Of a DNA stretch of 64,000 nucleotides, positions 43,293 to 51,715 are shown piece by piece. Every line of letters starts with the position of its first letter. Positions within the stretch are counted from its first letter, which is position 1. The notes beneath the pieces were generated by a model. It did not search any database and was not told the DNA's origin. It saw only the letters and a program-made list of their open reading frames with translations. Both the position numbers and the translations under genes were made by a program. Where the stretch lies: NCBI RefSeq assembly GCF_003287275.1, contig NZ_QEVW01000001.1:186001-250000 (forward strand), written 5' to 3'. The DNA is from Paenibacillus taichungensis (GTDB lineage: Bacteria; Bacillota; Bacilli; Paenibacillales; Paenibacillaceae).

Positions 43293-44399
43293 CTATTTCA
43301 CCCGAATAAGTAATCCAAACAGACCGAGTACAGCAAAGGCCAGAAATGCTGTAGTGTTGGAGAACATCTCAATGGTGTAACCCGCTATCGATGAACCTAT
43401 GAACTGCCCCGCACCTAGTGCGAGAAAAGCAAGGCTGATCCCGATGGACGTATTTGGACGAAATAGTCTGGTCGCCCACACAATAAATACACTGGTCAGG
43501 AAGATATAGGTACTGCCAAACGTAACGGCTGAGACCAGGCTGGCTGTCATCGATGGAAGAAGAATAACGCCAAGTGAAACAGACAAGAGCAGAAGGCCTG
43601 TTCGATAGGACCATCCAATTCCGATACGTTCAATAATACGGCCAGCACACCCGCCGAGAATCCCCATAACTCCCATCACAATCCAGAACAGTACGGCTTC
43701 CGAATCGGAGGCCCCTTTTTCGTCCGTAAGGAAGTTTCGGGCAAAGGTCCAATAGATCGCAGAACTGATTCCTGTCAGAAGGGAAGCCATGAGCAGAGCC
43801 GCACCCGGTCTCGTCGGCTTCATGCATGCCCAGAGGGACTTGGTACAAGGCTCTGTTTTGCGCGTGGAGAGAACGCGTCTATTCCACAGCACCACCACAA
43901 CGCCGATAACAGCGAAGAAGACGTAGGTCAAACGCCAATATTCAGTGAACAGCCAGTAGATCGGACCGGATACGATAATGCCAAAGCTGGTACCTGTGTT
44001 AATCCAGCTATTCCCTCTGGCTTGCTGATCAGGCGCAAGCTCAGCATAGACGGTGTTACCCAATGCAGGAGAGGCCAAGCCTGTACTTAATCCGGCAAGA
44101 AATACGCCGAGTGTGAGAACAAACACGTTTGGAGATAAGCCAATGCCCAATAAACCGAGGACAGCGCTAACACCAGCTATTTGAATGACATGATAGTGCC
44201 CAATGCGATTAATTAACAGTGGGGCACTAAGTAGAGACAGGCAATAAGCAATGTAGGTTGCGGAATTGATTGCTCCTGATTGAGCATCGTCCAGTTGGAG
44301 TGCTTCCGAGATTTCGGGCATAAACAGACCATAGCTGAATCTCCCGAATGCATAACATACAGCGATAAGGGCGATCCCTGGGAAAATAATTTTTTTCAT
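43293..44399 (-). CDS. MFS transporter (YbfB/YjiJ-like)
   Basis: About 368 residues with twelve transmembrane helices. The opening IALIAVCYAFGRFSYGLFMP and the loop GIGLSPNVFVLTLGVFLAGL fit the YbfB/YjiJ group of major facilitator proteins, often drug or metabolite exporters. The substrate is unknown. AAAGGCGGTGG precedes the ATG at 44399. It lies directly downstream of the TetR gene on the same strand. Its own promoter region contains the 19-bp sequence also found upstream of the TetR gene, so it is the likely target of that repressor. Confidence 0.88.
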   Translation of the reverse strand: MKKIIFPGIALIAVCYAFGRFSYGLFMPEISEALQLDDAQSGAINSATYIAYCLSLLSAPLLINRIGHYHVIQIAGVSAVLGLLGIGLSPNVFVLTLGVFLAGLSTGLASPALGNTVYAELAPDQQARGNSWINTGTSFGIIVSGPIYWLFTEYWRLTYVFFAVIGVVVVLWNRRVLSTRKTEPCTKSLWACMKPTRPGAALLMASLLTGISSAIYWTFARNFLTDEKGASDSEAVLFWIVMGVMGILGGCAGRIIERIGIGWSYRTGLLLLSVSLGVILLPSMTASLVSAVTFGSTYIFLTSVFIVWATRLFRPNTSIGISLAFLALGAGQFIGSSIAGYTIEMFSNTTAFLAFAVLGLFGLLIRVK

Positions 44400-44416
44400 C
44401 AAATCCACCGCCTTTT

Positions 44417-44435
44417 AGATAGAACGATCATTATA
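44417..44435. promoter_or_regulatory. Probable TetR operator before MFS gene
   Basis: AGATAGAACGATCATTATA is identical to 45046-45064. The inner part, ATAGAACGATCATTATAT, is an imperfect palindrome (14 of 18 positions), a common form of TetR-family operator. Confidence 0.7.
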
Positions 44436-44443
44436 TTTTATTT

Positions 44444-44477
44444 GAAATAAAAAAGTGAGTTGAACTACTAACTCACC
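44444..44477 (-). terminator. Terminator of the TetR gene
   Basis: On the minus strand GTGAGTT pairs with AACTCAC across an 8-base loop and is followed by TTTTTTATTT. It ends the TetR transcript just before the MFS promoter. Confidence 0.8.
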
Positions 44478-44487
44478 CGGTGTGGGA

Positions 44488-45018
44488 CTACTTGAAACTA
44501 TTTTGCGTCATGTCAATGAGTTCGCGACACACGCTATTTACATTTTCTGTCTCAGCAAGTGCGGTAGAACCCTCAAGCAGCAGGTTAAATTGCAACGCTG
44601 CACGATCACTTGCGGCAGGATCAAGGTTTTTGATCAATGTCATCACATGTTTCTTATGTGCGTTGACAGTTTGTACAATGACGTTGTCTGGATCTCCGCC
44701 AAACTCCTCCTTGGCACGTAAAAACAAACATCCTCTCGATTCATGCTCCATCAACCAATGTGCATGGCCTTCCGCCAGATTGACGAATACGGGCTGCGCT
44801 TTGTTGTCGGCGTACTGCCGCAGCTGCTCCATATAGCGCTGTTCGCGCCGCCGAAGTACTTCAACAATGAGATCATCCTTGGAGTTGAAGTGATTATATA
44901 ACGTCATGATGGCGATCCCGGCATCTGTGATGATTCGCTTCAAGCCGATGGAATGAAAGCCGTGCAGATAGAACAATTCCTCAGCCACGTTCAACAGCAT
45001 TTCCTTTTTGCTGCTCAT
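44488..45018 (-). CDS. TetR/AcrR family transcriptional regulator
   Basis: About 176 residues. The N-terminal DNA-binding domain reads LLNVAEELFYLHGFHSIGLK followed by DAGIAIMTLYNHFNSKDDLI, a standard TetR helix-turn-helix. The ligand domain contains RGCLFLRAKEEFGGD. It presumably represses itself and the MFS gene through the shared operator. The ATG at 45018 is chosen because upstream codons to 45090 would run through the operator; AAAGGAGCG lies about 12 bases before it, a long spacing. Confidence 0.88.
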   Translation of the reverse strand: MSSKKEMLLNVAEELFYLHGFHSIGLKRIITDAGIAIMTLYNHFNSKDDLIVEVLRRREQRYMEQLRQYADNKAQPVFVNLAEGHAHWLMEHESRGCLFLRAKEEFGGDPDNVIVQTVNAHKKHVMTLIKNLDPAASDRAALQFNLLLEGSTALAETENVNSVCRELIDMTQNSFK

Positions 45019-45045
45019 AAGGATTAATACGCTCCTTTCAAAATA

Positions 45046-45064
45046 AGATAGAACGATCATTATA
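45046..45064. promoter_or_regulatory. Probable TetR operator before TetR gene
   Basis: Exact 19-base copy of the sequence at 44417-44435, lying about 28 bases upstream of the TetR start. This points to autoregulation. Confidence 0.7.
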
Positions 45065-45079
45065 CTTCTAAAATATAGA

Positions 45080-45114
45080 AAATGGCTCACATTGTCAAAT
45101 GCTGTGAACCATTT
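45080..45114 (-). terminator. Terminator of the DeoR gene
   Basis: AAATGG-C-TCAC and GTGA-A-CCATTT form a stem with one mismatch; on the minus strand it is followed by a T-rich tail. The stop codon of the DeoR gene lies in the loop. Confidence 0.6.
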
Positions 45115-45865
45115 CGATTTCCATTTGGTAAAGAGCCTCTACCCATTCTGTGGGACATCCAGAATCTGTGATCACCATCGATATTTGATTTATAGGTGCA
45201 ATCTGGGCGAAGGTGGAACGGCCAAACTTGGTATGATCAGCTACCAAAATGGCTTCCTCCGCGCGCTCCATCATTTTGCGGGAGATGAGCGCCTCTTCCA
45301 GCACATAATCTGTGATCCCATCCGTTAACGACACGCCGCCTGCTGAGATGAACGCCTTGTTGACTTTGAATTGACTGAGCAATTCATGAGCAATGGGTCC
45401 AGTAGAGGCTTGTACGACCGGGGTGACTTCTCCTCCTGCGAAAATGATTTTGCCTGCAAACTCCTCCAGTGCACAGGTAAGAATGGGGACGGAGTTGGTA
45501 ATGACGGTCACCTGAGACCGATGTCGCAGCTGCCGCATGATCTCCAGCGTTGTTGTGCCGTTGTCCAACATGACGGTCTCTCCATCCTCAATCAGAGAGG
45601 CGGCTGCCACGCCAATGGCTTGCTTTTCACTCAGTTGAAGCTGCGCACGCTTTTGAAAGGGGGCTTCGATCATGCCTGAGCGTACACGTACAGCGCCTCC
45701 GTATACTTTGCGCAATTCGCCTTCCTTTTCAAGTCGGTCCAGATCCCGCCGAATCGTCTCCGTGGATACCTGGAACAGATCTGCCAGAACCTGTACCTGA
45801 ACCTTGCCCTGGGTAGCGAGCTGGATCAGAATGGTGTGTCTGCGTTCTTCATACGTTAAAGACAT
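45095..45865 (-). CDS. DeoR/GlpR family transcriptional regulator
   Basis: A 256-residue regulator. The N-terminal winged helix is LADLFQVSTETIRRDLDRLE, with KVYGGAVRV as the family's characteristic following segment. The C-terminal sugar-phosphate sensing domain contains VMLDNGTTTLEIMRQL, NKAFISAGGVSLTDGITDY and LVADHTKFGRSTFAQIAP. DeoR-type proteins respond to phosphorylated sugars. It diverges from the phosphoesterase/DMT/GH43 operon and is its likely regulator. AGGAGG lies 7 bases before the ATG. Confidence 0.9.
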   Translation of the reverse strand: MSLTYEERRHTILIQLATQGKVQVQVLADLFQVSTETIRRDLDRLEKEGELRKVYGGAVRVRSGMIEAPFQKRAQLQLSEKQAIGVAAASLIEDGETVMLDNGTTTLEIMRQLRHRSQVTVITNSVPILTCALEEFAGKIIFAGGEVTPVVQASTGPIAHELLSQFKVNKAFISAGGVSLTDGITDYVLEEALISRKMMERAEEAILVADHTKFGRSTFAQIAPINQISMVITDSGCPTEWVEALYQMEIEMVHSI

Positions 45866-46017
45866 GGTTATGCCTCCTGAAGTTTCAATTCTAAGTTCTT
45901 TTATTTTAGAGTTGTGAGATAGTGTGGATTGTTGTTGTTTTAATAGTTTAAGTTGGAGAGAAGACCCTTGTCAATTTTGAAATGATATGAGGAGTATATT
46001 CCTGTAATTAATATGTA

Positions 46018-46046
46018 TTGACAGTAATATGATGTGACGATAAGAT
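46018..46046 (+). promoter_or_regulatory. Sigma-A promoter for phosphoesterase operon
   Basis: TTGACA (46018-46023) and TAAGAT (46041-46046) with a 17-base spacer, about 80 bases before the gene. A/C-rich CACAACAAACAACA follows at about 46067, and its inverse (TTGTTGTTGTTTT) lies at 45929-45941; such repeats are typical DeoR-type binding sites. Confidence 0.65.
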
Positions 46047-46127
46047 CATATAAAACAACGAGAAACCACAACAAACAACATTTTAAACTTTAGTCCATAG
46101 TACATGGATCATCAGGGAGGAAAAAGG

Positions 46128-47093
46128 GTGAAACGTCAGCTTGCTTTTCAAAAAAATGGAACATTCAAAATCGTGCAGTTTACAGATCTACACTGGAAGG
46201 ATGGGCGTCCTGAAGATCTTCGGACCGGGCAATTAATGAAAACGGTCATTGAAGCGGAACAACCCGATCTGGTTGTATTTACAGGCGACGTCATTTACAC
46301 GGGACCGGTTGATCCTGGCAATAAGGAATGTGAACACCCGGAGCAGGCATTCCGTGATGCCGTGTCGGTAGTGGAAGAGCGTGGTATTCCGTGGGCTTTT
46401 GTGTATGGCAACCATGATACAGAGAATCGAATTACCCCTGATGGATTAATGGAGGTGATTCAGGAGCATGCGCATACCGTGACGGAACCTGGTCCGCGTG
46501 AGATTGCGGGACTAGGCAATTACACATTGGAGATTGCCGGAGCGGATGGCCTTCCGGCAGCAGTGTTGTATTTACTCGATTCGGGGAACTATTCCCAGTT
46601 CGAGTCGATTCCCGGTTATGGCTGGATTCAGCCCAATCAGATCCAGTGGCTGATGTCTGAATCCACACGCGTCAATCCCGGCCGCAGCCGCGGGGATAAG
46701 CTGCCAGCCTTGGCGTTTTTCCATATCCCGATTCCTGAATATCAGTCCATGTGGGACTCACAGATCTGTTACGGCAGCAAGTACGAGCCTGTCTGCTCTG
46801 CCCAAGTGAACTCGGGTCTGTTCTCTGCACTGCTGGAGATGGGCGATGTGATGGGGACCTTTTGCGGACATGATCATGTGAATGATTTTCAGGGAACATA
46901 CCACGGAATTCGTCTCTGCTACGGGCGTTCGAGCGGTCACAGTACATATGGAAGGGAAGGCATGCTGCGTGGAGGACGGGTCATTCAATTGCAGGCGGGA
47001 CAACGTAGCTTTGATACCTGGATTCGTCTGGAAGACGGATCGGTCGTGAAGGAACAGCCAGCACATCAACCTGAGAACACTTCCGCACATTAG
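46128..47093 (+). CDS. Calcineurin-like metallophosphoesterase
   Basis: About 321 residues. The dinuclear metal motifs are in order: VQFTDLH (D-x-H), LVVFTGDVI (GD), FVYGNHDTE (GNHD), FFHIPIPE (H) and FCGHDHVNDF (GHDH). The protein resembles the YkuE/ICC-related group and the plant PAP-like enzymes acting on phosphoesters. The substrate is unknown; the company of a GH43 gene and a DeoR regulator hints at sugar metabolism. GTG 46128 is chosen for GGGAGG 7 bases upstream. No signal peptide. Confidence 0.88.
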   Translation: MKRQLAFQKNGTFKIVQFTDLHWKDGRPEDLRTGQLMKTVIEAEQPDLVVFTGDVIYTGPVDPGNKECEHPEQAFRDAVSVVEERGIPWAFVYGNHDTENRITPDGLMEVIQEHAHTVTEPGPREIAGLGNYTLEIAGADGLPAAVLYLLDSGNYSQFESIPGYGWIQPNQIQWLMSESTRVNPGRSRGDKLPALAFFHIPIPEYQSMWDSQICYGSKYEPVCSAQVNSGLFSALLEMGDVMGTFCGHDHVNDFQGTYHGIRLCYGRSSGHSTYGREGMLRGGRVIQLQAGQRSFDTWIRLEDGSVVKEQPAHQPENTSAH

Positions 47094-47129
47094 GGAACAT
47101 AGAAGAGCAAGGAATTAGAGAGGAACGTT

Positions 47130-47993
47130 TTGATTATGATTTTACCTATAGTTCTGGTGCTCGCTTCCGGGATGTCTCATGCTGTCTGGAGTATGTTCAC
47201 CAAACGCAGTTTAAACAAAAGCGTGTTTTTATGGTCCATCATGATGATTCCGACCATCATACTGCTGCCTGTGCTTATCATGGAGTTGATACGGGAACCT
47301 TTATCCATCCCAGCCTATGCACTACTCGTGTTATCAATGGCGCTGCAAGCCGTGTATTCCTGGCTGCTATCGCAGACGTATGAATTGGGCGACTTGTCGC
47401 AGATTTATCCGATTATGCGGGGAACGAGCACCTTGCTGGTGCCATTGATCGGTGTTTCTTTTCTGGGGGAAACGTTGTCCATGTTCGGCTGGTTTGGTAT
47501 TGCCTGCATGATTGTAGGATTTACGGTGCTGAGTGGTGTGGGAAGCAAAGACGGCAAATCTGGATCAAGAGTAACAGGATCAAAGCCGGTGCTGATGGCC
47601 TTATGTGTCGGGTTATGTACAACCAGTTATGTGTTCGTGGACAAATTGAATCTAGAGCATATTTCACCCCTGTCGTTACTTGAAGTGACGAACATTGGTT
47701 TTGTTGCAGGATTAACTCCGGCGCTGCTCGCTTCCCGCCAACTGCGTCAGGAATGGAAGAAGAACCGATCAACGATTATGCTGGGAGCGCTGCTGAATCC
47801 GGGTTCGTACTTGTTGTTTCTGTTTGCATTGCAGCAGGCGCCAATGGCGAGACTGGGTCCGCTTCGGGAAGTGGGAACGGTATTCGCAGCCTTCCTCGGT
47901 ATTTTGTTACTGAAAGAACAGCAGGGGAAAAAGCGTATTCTCTGTTCCATCGTTATTTTTGGCGGCATATTGCTGATTGGCATGTGGGGTTAG
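47130..47993 (+). CDS. DMT superfamily (EamA-type) transporter
   Basis: A 287-residue protein with ten transmembrane helices arranged as two EamA halves. Key stretches are LASGMSHAVWSMFTKRSLNK, ELGDLSQIYPIMRGTSTLLV and MARLGPLREVGTVFAAFLGI. EamA proteins carry metabolites, nucleotide sugars or amino acids; the substrate is unknown. It lies between the phosphoesterase and GH43 genes. TTG 47130 follows AGAGGAA; ATG 47136 is another option. Confidence 0.87.
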   Translation: MIMILPIVLVLASGMSHAVWSMFTKRSLNKSVFLWSIMMIPTIILLPVLIMELIREPLSIPAYALLVLSMALQAVYSWLLSQTYELGDLSQIYPIMRGTSTLLVPLIGVSFLGETLSMFGWFGIACMIVGFTVLSGVGSKDGKSGSRVTGSKPVLMALCVGLCTTSYVFVDKLNLEHISPLSLLEVTNIGFVAGLTPALLASRQLRQEWKKNRSTIMLGALLNPGSYLLFLFALQQAPMARLGPLREVGTVFAAFLGILLLKEQQGKKRILCSIVIFGGILLIGMWG

Positions 47994-48065
47994 TGGAATT
48001 CCAGTATTTGGGTATATGGTGTATACTTATGGTTATTGAACCGCTTTCATGAGGAGGATAAACCA

Positions 48066-48953
48066 TTGAACGTGCACCGTTTGGAAGATATTCATTTTCG
48101 TGATCCTTACATACTGGCTATACCATCGCGCAAGAAATATTATTTATATGGCTCTATCGGGCAAAATGTGTGGAACGGCCCAGCTATCGGTTTTGATGTC
48201 TATGAGAGCGAAGACCTGATCCATTGGAGCGGTCCTTCCCCATGCTTCCGTGCACCTACGGACTTCTGGTCCGATCACCACTATTGGGCCCCGGAAGTCT
48301 ATGAATGGGAAGGACGCTTCTATATGTTTGCCAGCTTCAAGGCGGAAGGCATTCCGAGAGTAACAGGTGTATTGGTTGCTGATCAGCCGGAAGGACCTTT
48401 TGAATTGTGGTGTCGCTCCTTGACGCCTCCCGATTGGGAATGCCTGGACGGTACATTGTATGTGGATGATCAGGGTGATCCATGGATGATCTTTTGCAAG
48501 GAATGGGTGCAGGTGGAGGATGGTGAGATGTACGCCGTACGTCTGAAACCGGATCTGAAAGGAACGATAGGCAAGCCTGATCTGTTATTCAAAGCTTCCG
48601 AAGCCTCATGGTCTGTCGGAGGTGGAGAACAGCGAAACCGTTATGTCACGGATGGTCCGTTTCTGTATCGGATGCAAAATGATGAACTCGTCATGATGTG
48701 GTCCACATCCGGTCAAGACGGTTATACACTGGGACTAGCCCGCTCGGTGTCCGGCAAACCGCAAGGTCCATGGAAGCAAGATCACAAGCCGTTGTTCGCC
48801 AATAATGGAGGACATGGGATGCTGTTTCGAACGTTTGAAGGACAATTGTGTCTCACCATTCATGCTCCGAACAATCATCCGAATGAACGACCTGTTATTT
48901 TCCGCATGCAGGAGAATCATGGACAACTGACGCTTATGGTTAACCCAACGTAA
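48066..48953 (+). CDS. Glycoside hydrolase family 43 protein
   Basis: About 295 residues, a single five-bladed propeller with no signal peptide. The general base is in HFRDPYIL, followed by WAPEVYEWEGRFYMFAS and the pKa-modulating aspartate in ECLDGTLYVDDQG. The position of the general acid reads VTDGPFLYRM, with aspartate where many GH43 enzymes have glutamate; other GH43-like proteins share this. Likely substrates are arabino- or xylo-oligosaccharides. The TTG at 48066 has GAGGAGG 8 bases upstream; upstream in-frame codons lie before that site. Confidence 0.87.
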   Translation: MNVHRLEDIHFRDPYILAIPSRKKYYLYGSIGQNVWNGPAIGFDVYESEDLIHWSGPSPCFRAPTDFWSDHHYWAPEVYEWEGRFYMFASFKAEGIPRVTGVLVADQPEGPFELWCRSLTPPDWECLDGTLYVDDQGDPWMIFCKEWVQVEDGEMYAVRLKPDLKGTIGKPDLLFKASEASWSVGGGEQRNRYVTDGPFLYRMQNDELVMMWSTSGQDGYTLGLARSVSGKPQGPWKQDHKPLFANNGGHGMLFRTFEGQLCLTIHAPNNHPNERPVIFRMQENHGQLTLMVNPT

Positions 48954-49027
48954 CGTAAAATGCAGAAAATGCAGATCACGTATTCGGAAAAGGCACTGGC
49001 CTAATCGCTTATTTAATCTTCTTTAAT

Positions 49028-49100
49028 TGATCCCCTCAGGGTAAATGATCTTAAGGAACATCTGTTCAGATGAGCCTAGGATGACTGCCTGAGGGGATTT
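49028..49100 (+). terminator. Large structured hairpin after GH43 gene
   Basis: ATCCCCTCAGG (49030-49040) pairs with CCTGAGGGGAT (49088-49098), enclosing a perfect CATCTG-TT-CAGATG hairpin (49059-49072), and is followed by TTGTTTATTTT. It can end the GH43 operon; the inner branch is unusual for a simple terminator. The rest of the 49101-49220 gap shows no gene. Confidence 0.65.
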
Positions 49101-49220
49101 GTTTATTTTATCGCAGGTACTCAAACATGATATATTGGAAGGAGCAGCGTGTCGGTAATGTAAAAGCGAGCAATGATAGCTCTATAATGAAATGGACAGA
49201 GTGACGGGGAGAGACGTTAT

Positions 49221-49772
49221 ATGCTGCATGAGGAAAAGTTGATTCAGGCGATTACCGAGCATGAACAATTAATGCACGATCTGCGGCGGGTTCGTAGTCT
49301 TGGTCTGCCTCAATGTTACATAGGTGCGGGGTATATTCGCAATTATATCTGGGATGTGCTTCATGGTTATCCTCTACGCGAACTGCACAGCGATATTGAT
49401 GTTGTTTTCTACGATAGGGAAGATATGCGTGATGAACGGGATCTGCTGCTGGAACAACAGCTTCGCGAGCAGACAGGCAATTCCAAGTGGTCGGTGAAAA
49501 ATCAGGCGAGGATGCATCTACGCAATGGATACGAGCCATATCAATCTACAGAAGATGCTCTTCGATATTGGCCAGAAATCGTCACGGCCATAGGTGTGCG
49601 TTTAGATGAACAGGGTCAGGTGCGTATTTGTGCCCCTCATGGGCTGGAGGATCTGTATGGGTTAATCGTACGCCAAAGTCCGTTTTTCTCGGATGCAGAC
49701 TACTATAATCATCGCGTAGAGAAGAAATGCTGGCAGCAACAGTGGCCCAAGCTTACGATCGTAAGATCCTGA
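49221..49772 (+). CDS. Nucleotidyltransferase family protein (DUF925-like)
   Basis: A 183-residue protein. The stretch YIGAGYIRNYIWDVLHGYPL followed by HSDIDVVFYD carries the G-x-G/x-R and DID signature of small nucleotidyltransferase-fold proteins of the DUF925 group. The later EDLYGLIVRQSPFF is also typical. The substrate is unknown. GGGGAGAG lies 7 bases before the ATG. It is monocistronic or paired with the next gene. Confidence 0.82.
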   Translation: MLHEEKLIQAITEHEQLMHDLRRVRSLGLPQCYIGAGYIRNYIWDVLHGYPLRELHSDIDVVFYDREDMRDERDLLLEQQLREQTGNSKWSVKNQARMHLRNGYEPYQSTEDALRYWPEIVTAIGVRLDEQGQVRICAPHGLEDLYGLIVRQSPFFSDADYYNHRVEKKCWQQQWPKLTIVRS

Positions 49773-49824
49773 ATCAAGGGCATATGACAGAAGTGAGGGC
49801 CCAAGAAGGAGTGTTACTGGATCT

Positions 49825-50556
49825 ATGAAAAAGTTTATACGAGAAAAAGGTTTGATCCTTGATCTTATATTCATTGCATGTTTTGTGTTCTTCCTTGTTT
49901 TCTGGGGCTGGAACTTCGCAGTGAAGTTTTTTGCCATGATCACTGTAGCCTTTATCGTGTTGAGGCGAATTGATTATCAAAAACATATCCTGCTGAAACG
50001 CATTCTGCTTACCGGGTTTGGTATTGCTGCTGTTTCATTTGTTATTATCGAAGCCCTTGTATTTACTCAACTTAACGCGAATGATCCGGAAGAAGCGGAC
50101 TATGTCATTATTCTCGGCTCGGGCATCAAAGGAACAGAATTGTCATTGACCTTGAAACAAAGGCTGGATGCCAGTCTGAACTATATCCGCAGTCATCCTC
50201 AGACGCCTGTGATTGTATCCGGCGGTCAGGGGCCGGGGGAATCGATTCCTGAAGCACTCGCTATGAAAAACTACCTTGTTGATCAGGGGATCAGCCCCAC
50301 ACAAGTCATTATGGAAGATCGATCGACGAGCACCCAGGAGAATATGGCATTTTCCAAAAAAATCATTGATGCATCCGGGCTGGAGCATCCCAAGATCATG
50401 ATAGTCACAAGTGACTACCATATGTTCAGATCCAAGTATCTGGCCGCCAAGAACGGTTACGCTGCCGAATACGGCATCTCCGCTCCTTCACCGGGTTATC
50501 TGAAACCGATCAATATGATACGGGAGTATTTTGCATCGGTTAAAGCATTTATCTAA
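49825..50556 (+). CDS. YdcF/SanA-like DUF218 membrane protein
   Basis: A 243-residue protein with two to three N-terminal transmembrane helices (about 10-75), then a DUF218 domain. Family signatures are YVIILGSGIKGTELSLTLKQ, PVIVSGGQGPGESIPEALAM, EDRSTSTQENMAFSKKI and IVTSDYHMFRSKYLA. Relatives include ElyC, SanA and YdcF, linked to cell envelope upkeep in E. coli; the biochemical role is not known. AAGAAGGAG lies upstream of the ATG, and a strong terminator follows. Confidence 0.87.
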   Translation: MKKFIREKGLILDLIFIACFVFFLVFWGWNFAVKFFAMITVAFIVLRRIDYQKHILLKRILLTGFGIAAVSFVIIEALVFTQLNANDPEEADYVIILGSGIKGTELSLTLKQRLDASLNYIRSHPQTPVIVSGGQGPGESIPEALAMKNYLVDQGISPTQVIMEDRSTSTQENMAFSKKIIDASGLEHPKIMIVTSDYHMFRSKYLAAKNGYAAEYGISAPSPGYLKPINMIREYFASVKAFI

Positions 50557-50608
50557 TGGATAATGTGCGAATTTAGAAATGGATTACAATCCTCAAGATA
50601 TCAGATCC

Positions 50609-50655
50609 AAAAAAAGGCAACGATCAACTCCTAATCGAGTGAACGTTGCCTTTTT
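50609..50655. terminator. Rho-independent terminator
   Basis: AAAAAGGCAACG pairs with CGTTGCCTTTTT across a 21-base loop. It is flanked by A- and T-runs and closes the YdcF-like gene. Confidence 0.85.
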
Positions 50656-51117
50656 GTTATTTCTTATCGTACGTTTTGAAAATTTCAGTGATCACACTGA
50701 GAGCCATAGCTATTTCATGCAGTTTATGGGTTCTCCTGAATGGTAATTTAATTAGTTTCTGAATGTTATTATAGCTTCCGTACGCCAAAGCGGCCTATAT
50801 GGGGCTGTTATTTTTGTTGGAACACGCCATCAAACGAAAGAATCTTGTACAATGAGGTAGTTGGAAAATTGAAACATAAATGGGGGGATAAACATGAGGG
50901 GATGCATTAGTTACTAATTAAGATCATTTGATGATGTGAAATAGAAGTGCAGGATTAAAAAGCATTTTATCCAGCTGCGGGATTCAAATGATACCCACAA
51001 CTAATTTATGAGAATGGCCCATGATCATCTGATCAGAAATAATCATCAGTTGCTATAAAACTTTTGCGGACTGATATGTATCGAGGGTAGAAGGATAAAA
51101 AGAAGGGGACAGCTGAT
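50656..51117. other. Gene-free stretch with a 7-codon leader-like frame
   Basis: No open frame of useful length was found on either strand. The one notable feature is GGGGGGATAAAC before an ATG at 50894, which encodes only MRGCISY before TAA. The rest is A/T-rich, and no recognisable gene remnant could be named. It may be a long leader of the PfpI gene or a decayed region. Confidence 0.4.
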
Positions 51118-51675
51118 TTGAAAACATACATATTATTATTTGAAGGATACGTATCATTTGAGATTATGTTAGCCAGCTATTTTATGAAAACGCAAGGAGA
51201 CATCATAACGGTGGCGTTGGAAAAAGGACCGTTACAGTCATATGAGGAATTTTCAGTTAATCCCTCTGTTCTATTAAATGAGATTGATCCGTCCGAAGTG
51301 GACCTTTTCATAATTCCCGGAGGAGATGTTACGGGAATGCTGCAACGGCCAGACTTGATGTACTTCATCAAAGCACTTAATGAGCGCAAGACGCCCATTG
51401 CAGCCATCTGTGCAGGAACATTGTTGTTCGGTCAGGCACAAATATTGGAGAGCAGATCATTTACGACTAATGCTGAATCCGAGATGAGAGCAGTCACAGC
51501 TCAAGGGGAATATGTAAATGAAGGTGTTGTTGTTGATGGATATATCATTACAGCTAAGGCGAGTGCTTATGTGGATTTTGGAATCGAAATTGGTAAAGTT
51601 ATGAATATCTATTCAGGTCCTGAAGATCTGGAAGAGACGATTCAAGTGTTCAAATATTTCAACGCCAAATCATGA
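51118..51675 (+). CDS. DJ-1/PfpI family protein
   Basis: A 185-residue protein of the class I glutamine-amidotransferase-like fold. The nucleophile-elbow cysteine is in IAAICAGTLLFGQA, with the conserved acid in DLFIIPGGDVTG. The C-terminal EGVVVDGYIITAKASAYVDF is typical of the PfpI/ThiJ group, which includes proteases, chaperones and isonitrile hydratases. The function here is open. TTG start with GAAGGGGACAG upstream. Confidence 0.87.
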   Translation: MKTYILLFEGYVSFEIMLASYFMKTQGDIITVALEKGPLQSYEEFSVNPSVLLNEIDPSEVDLFIIPGGDVTGMLQRPDLMYFIKALNERKTPIAAICAGTLLFGQAQILESRSFTTNAESEMRAVTAQGEYVNEGVVVDGYIITAKASAYVDFGIEIGKVMNIYSGPEDLEETIQVFKYFNAKS

Positions 51676-51715
51676 TATAATATACGTCAATAATAGAAGA
51701 ACGATGTAGGAGTGA

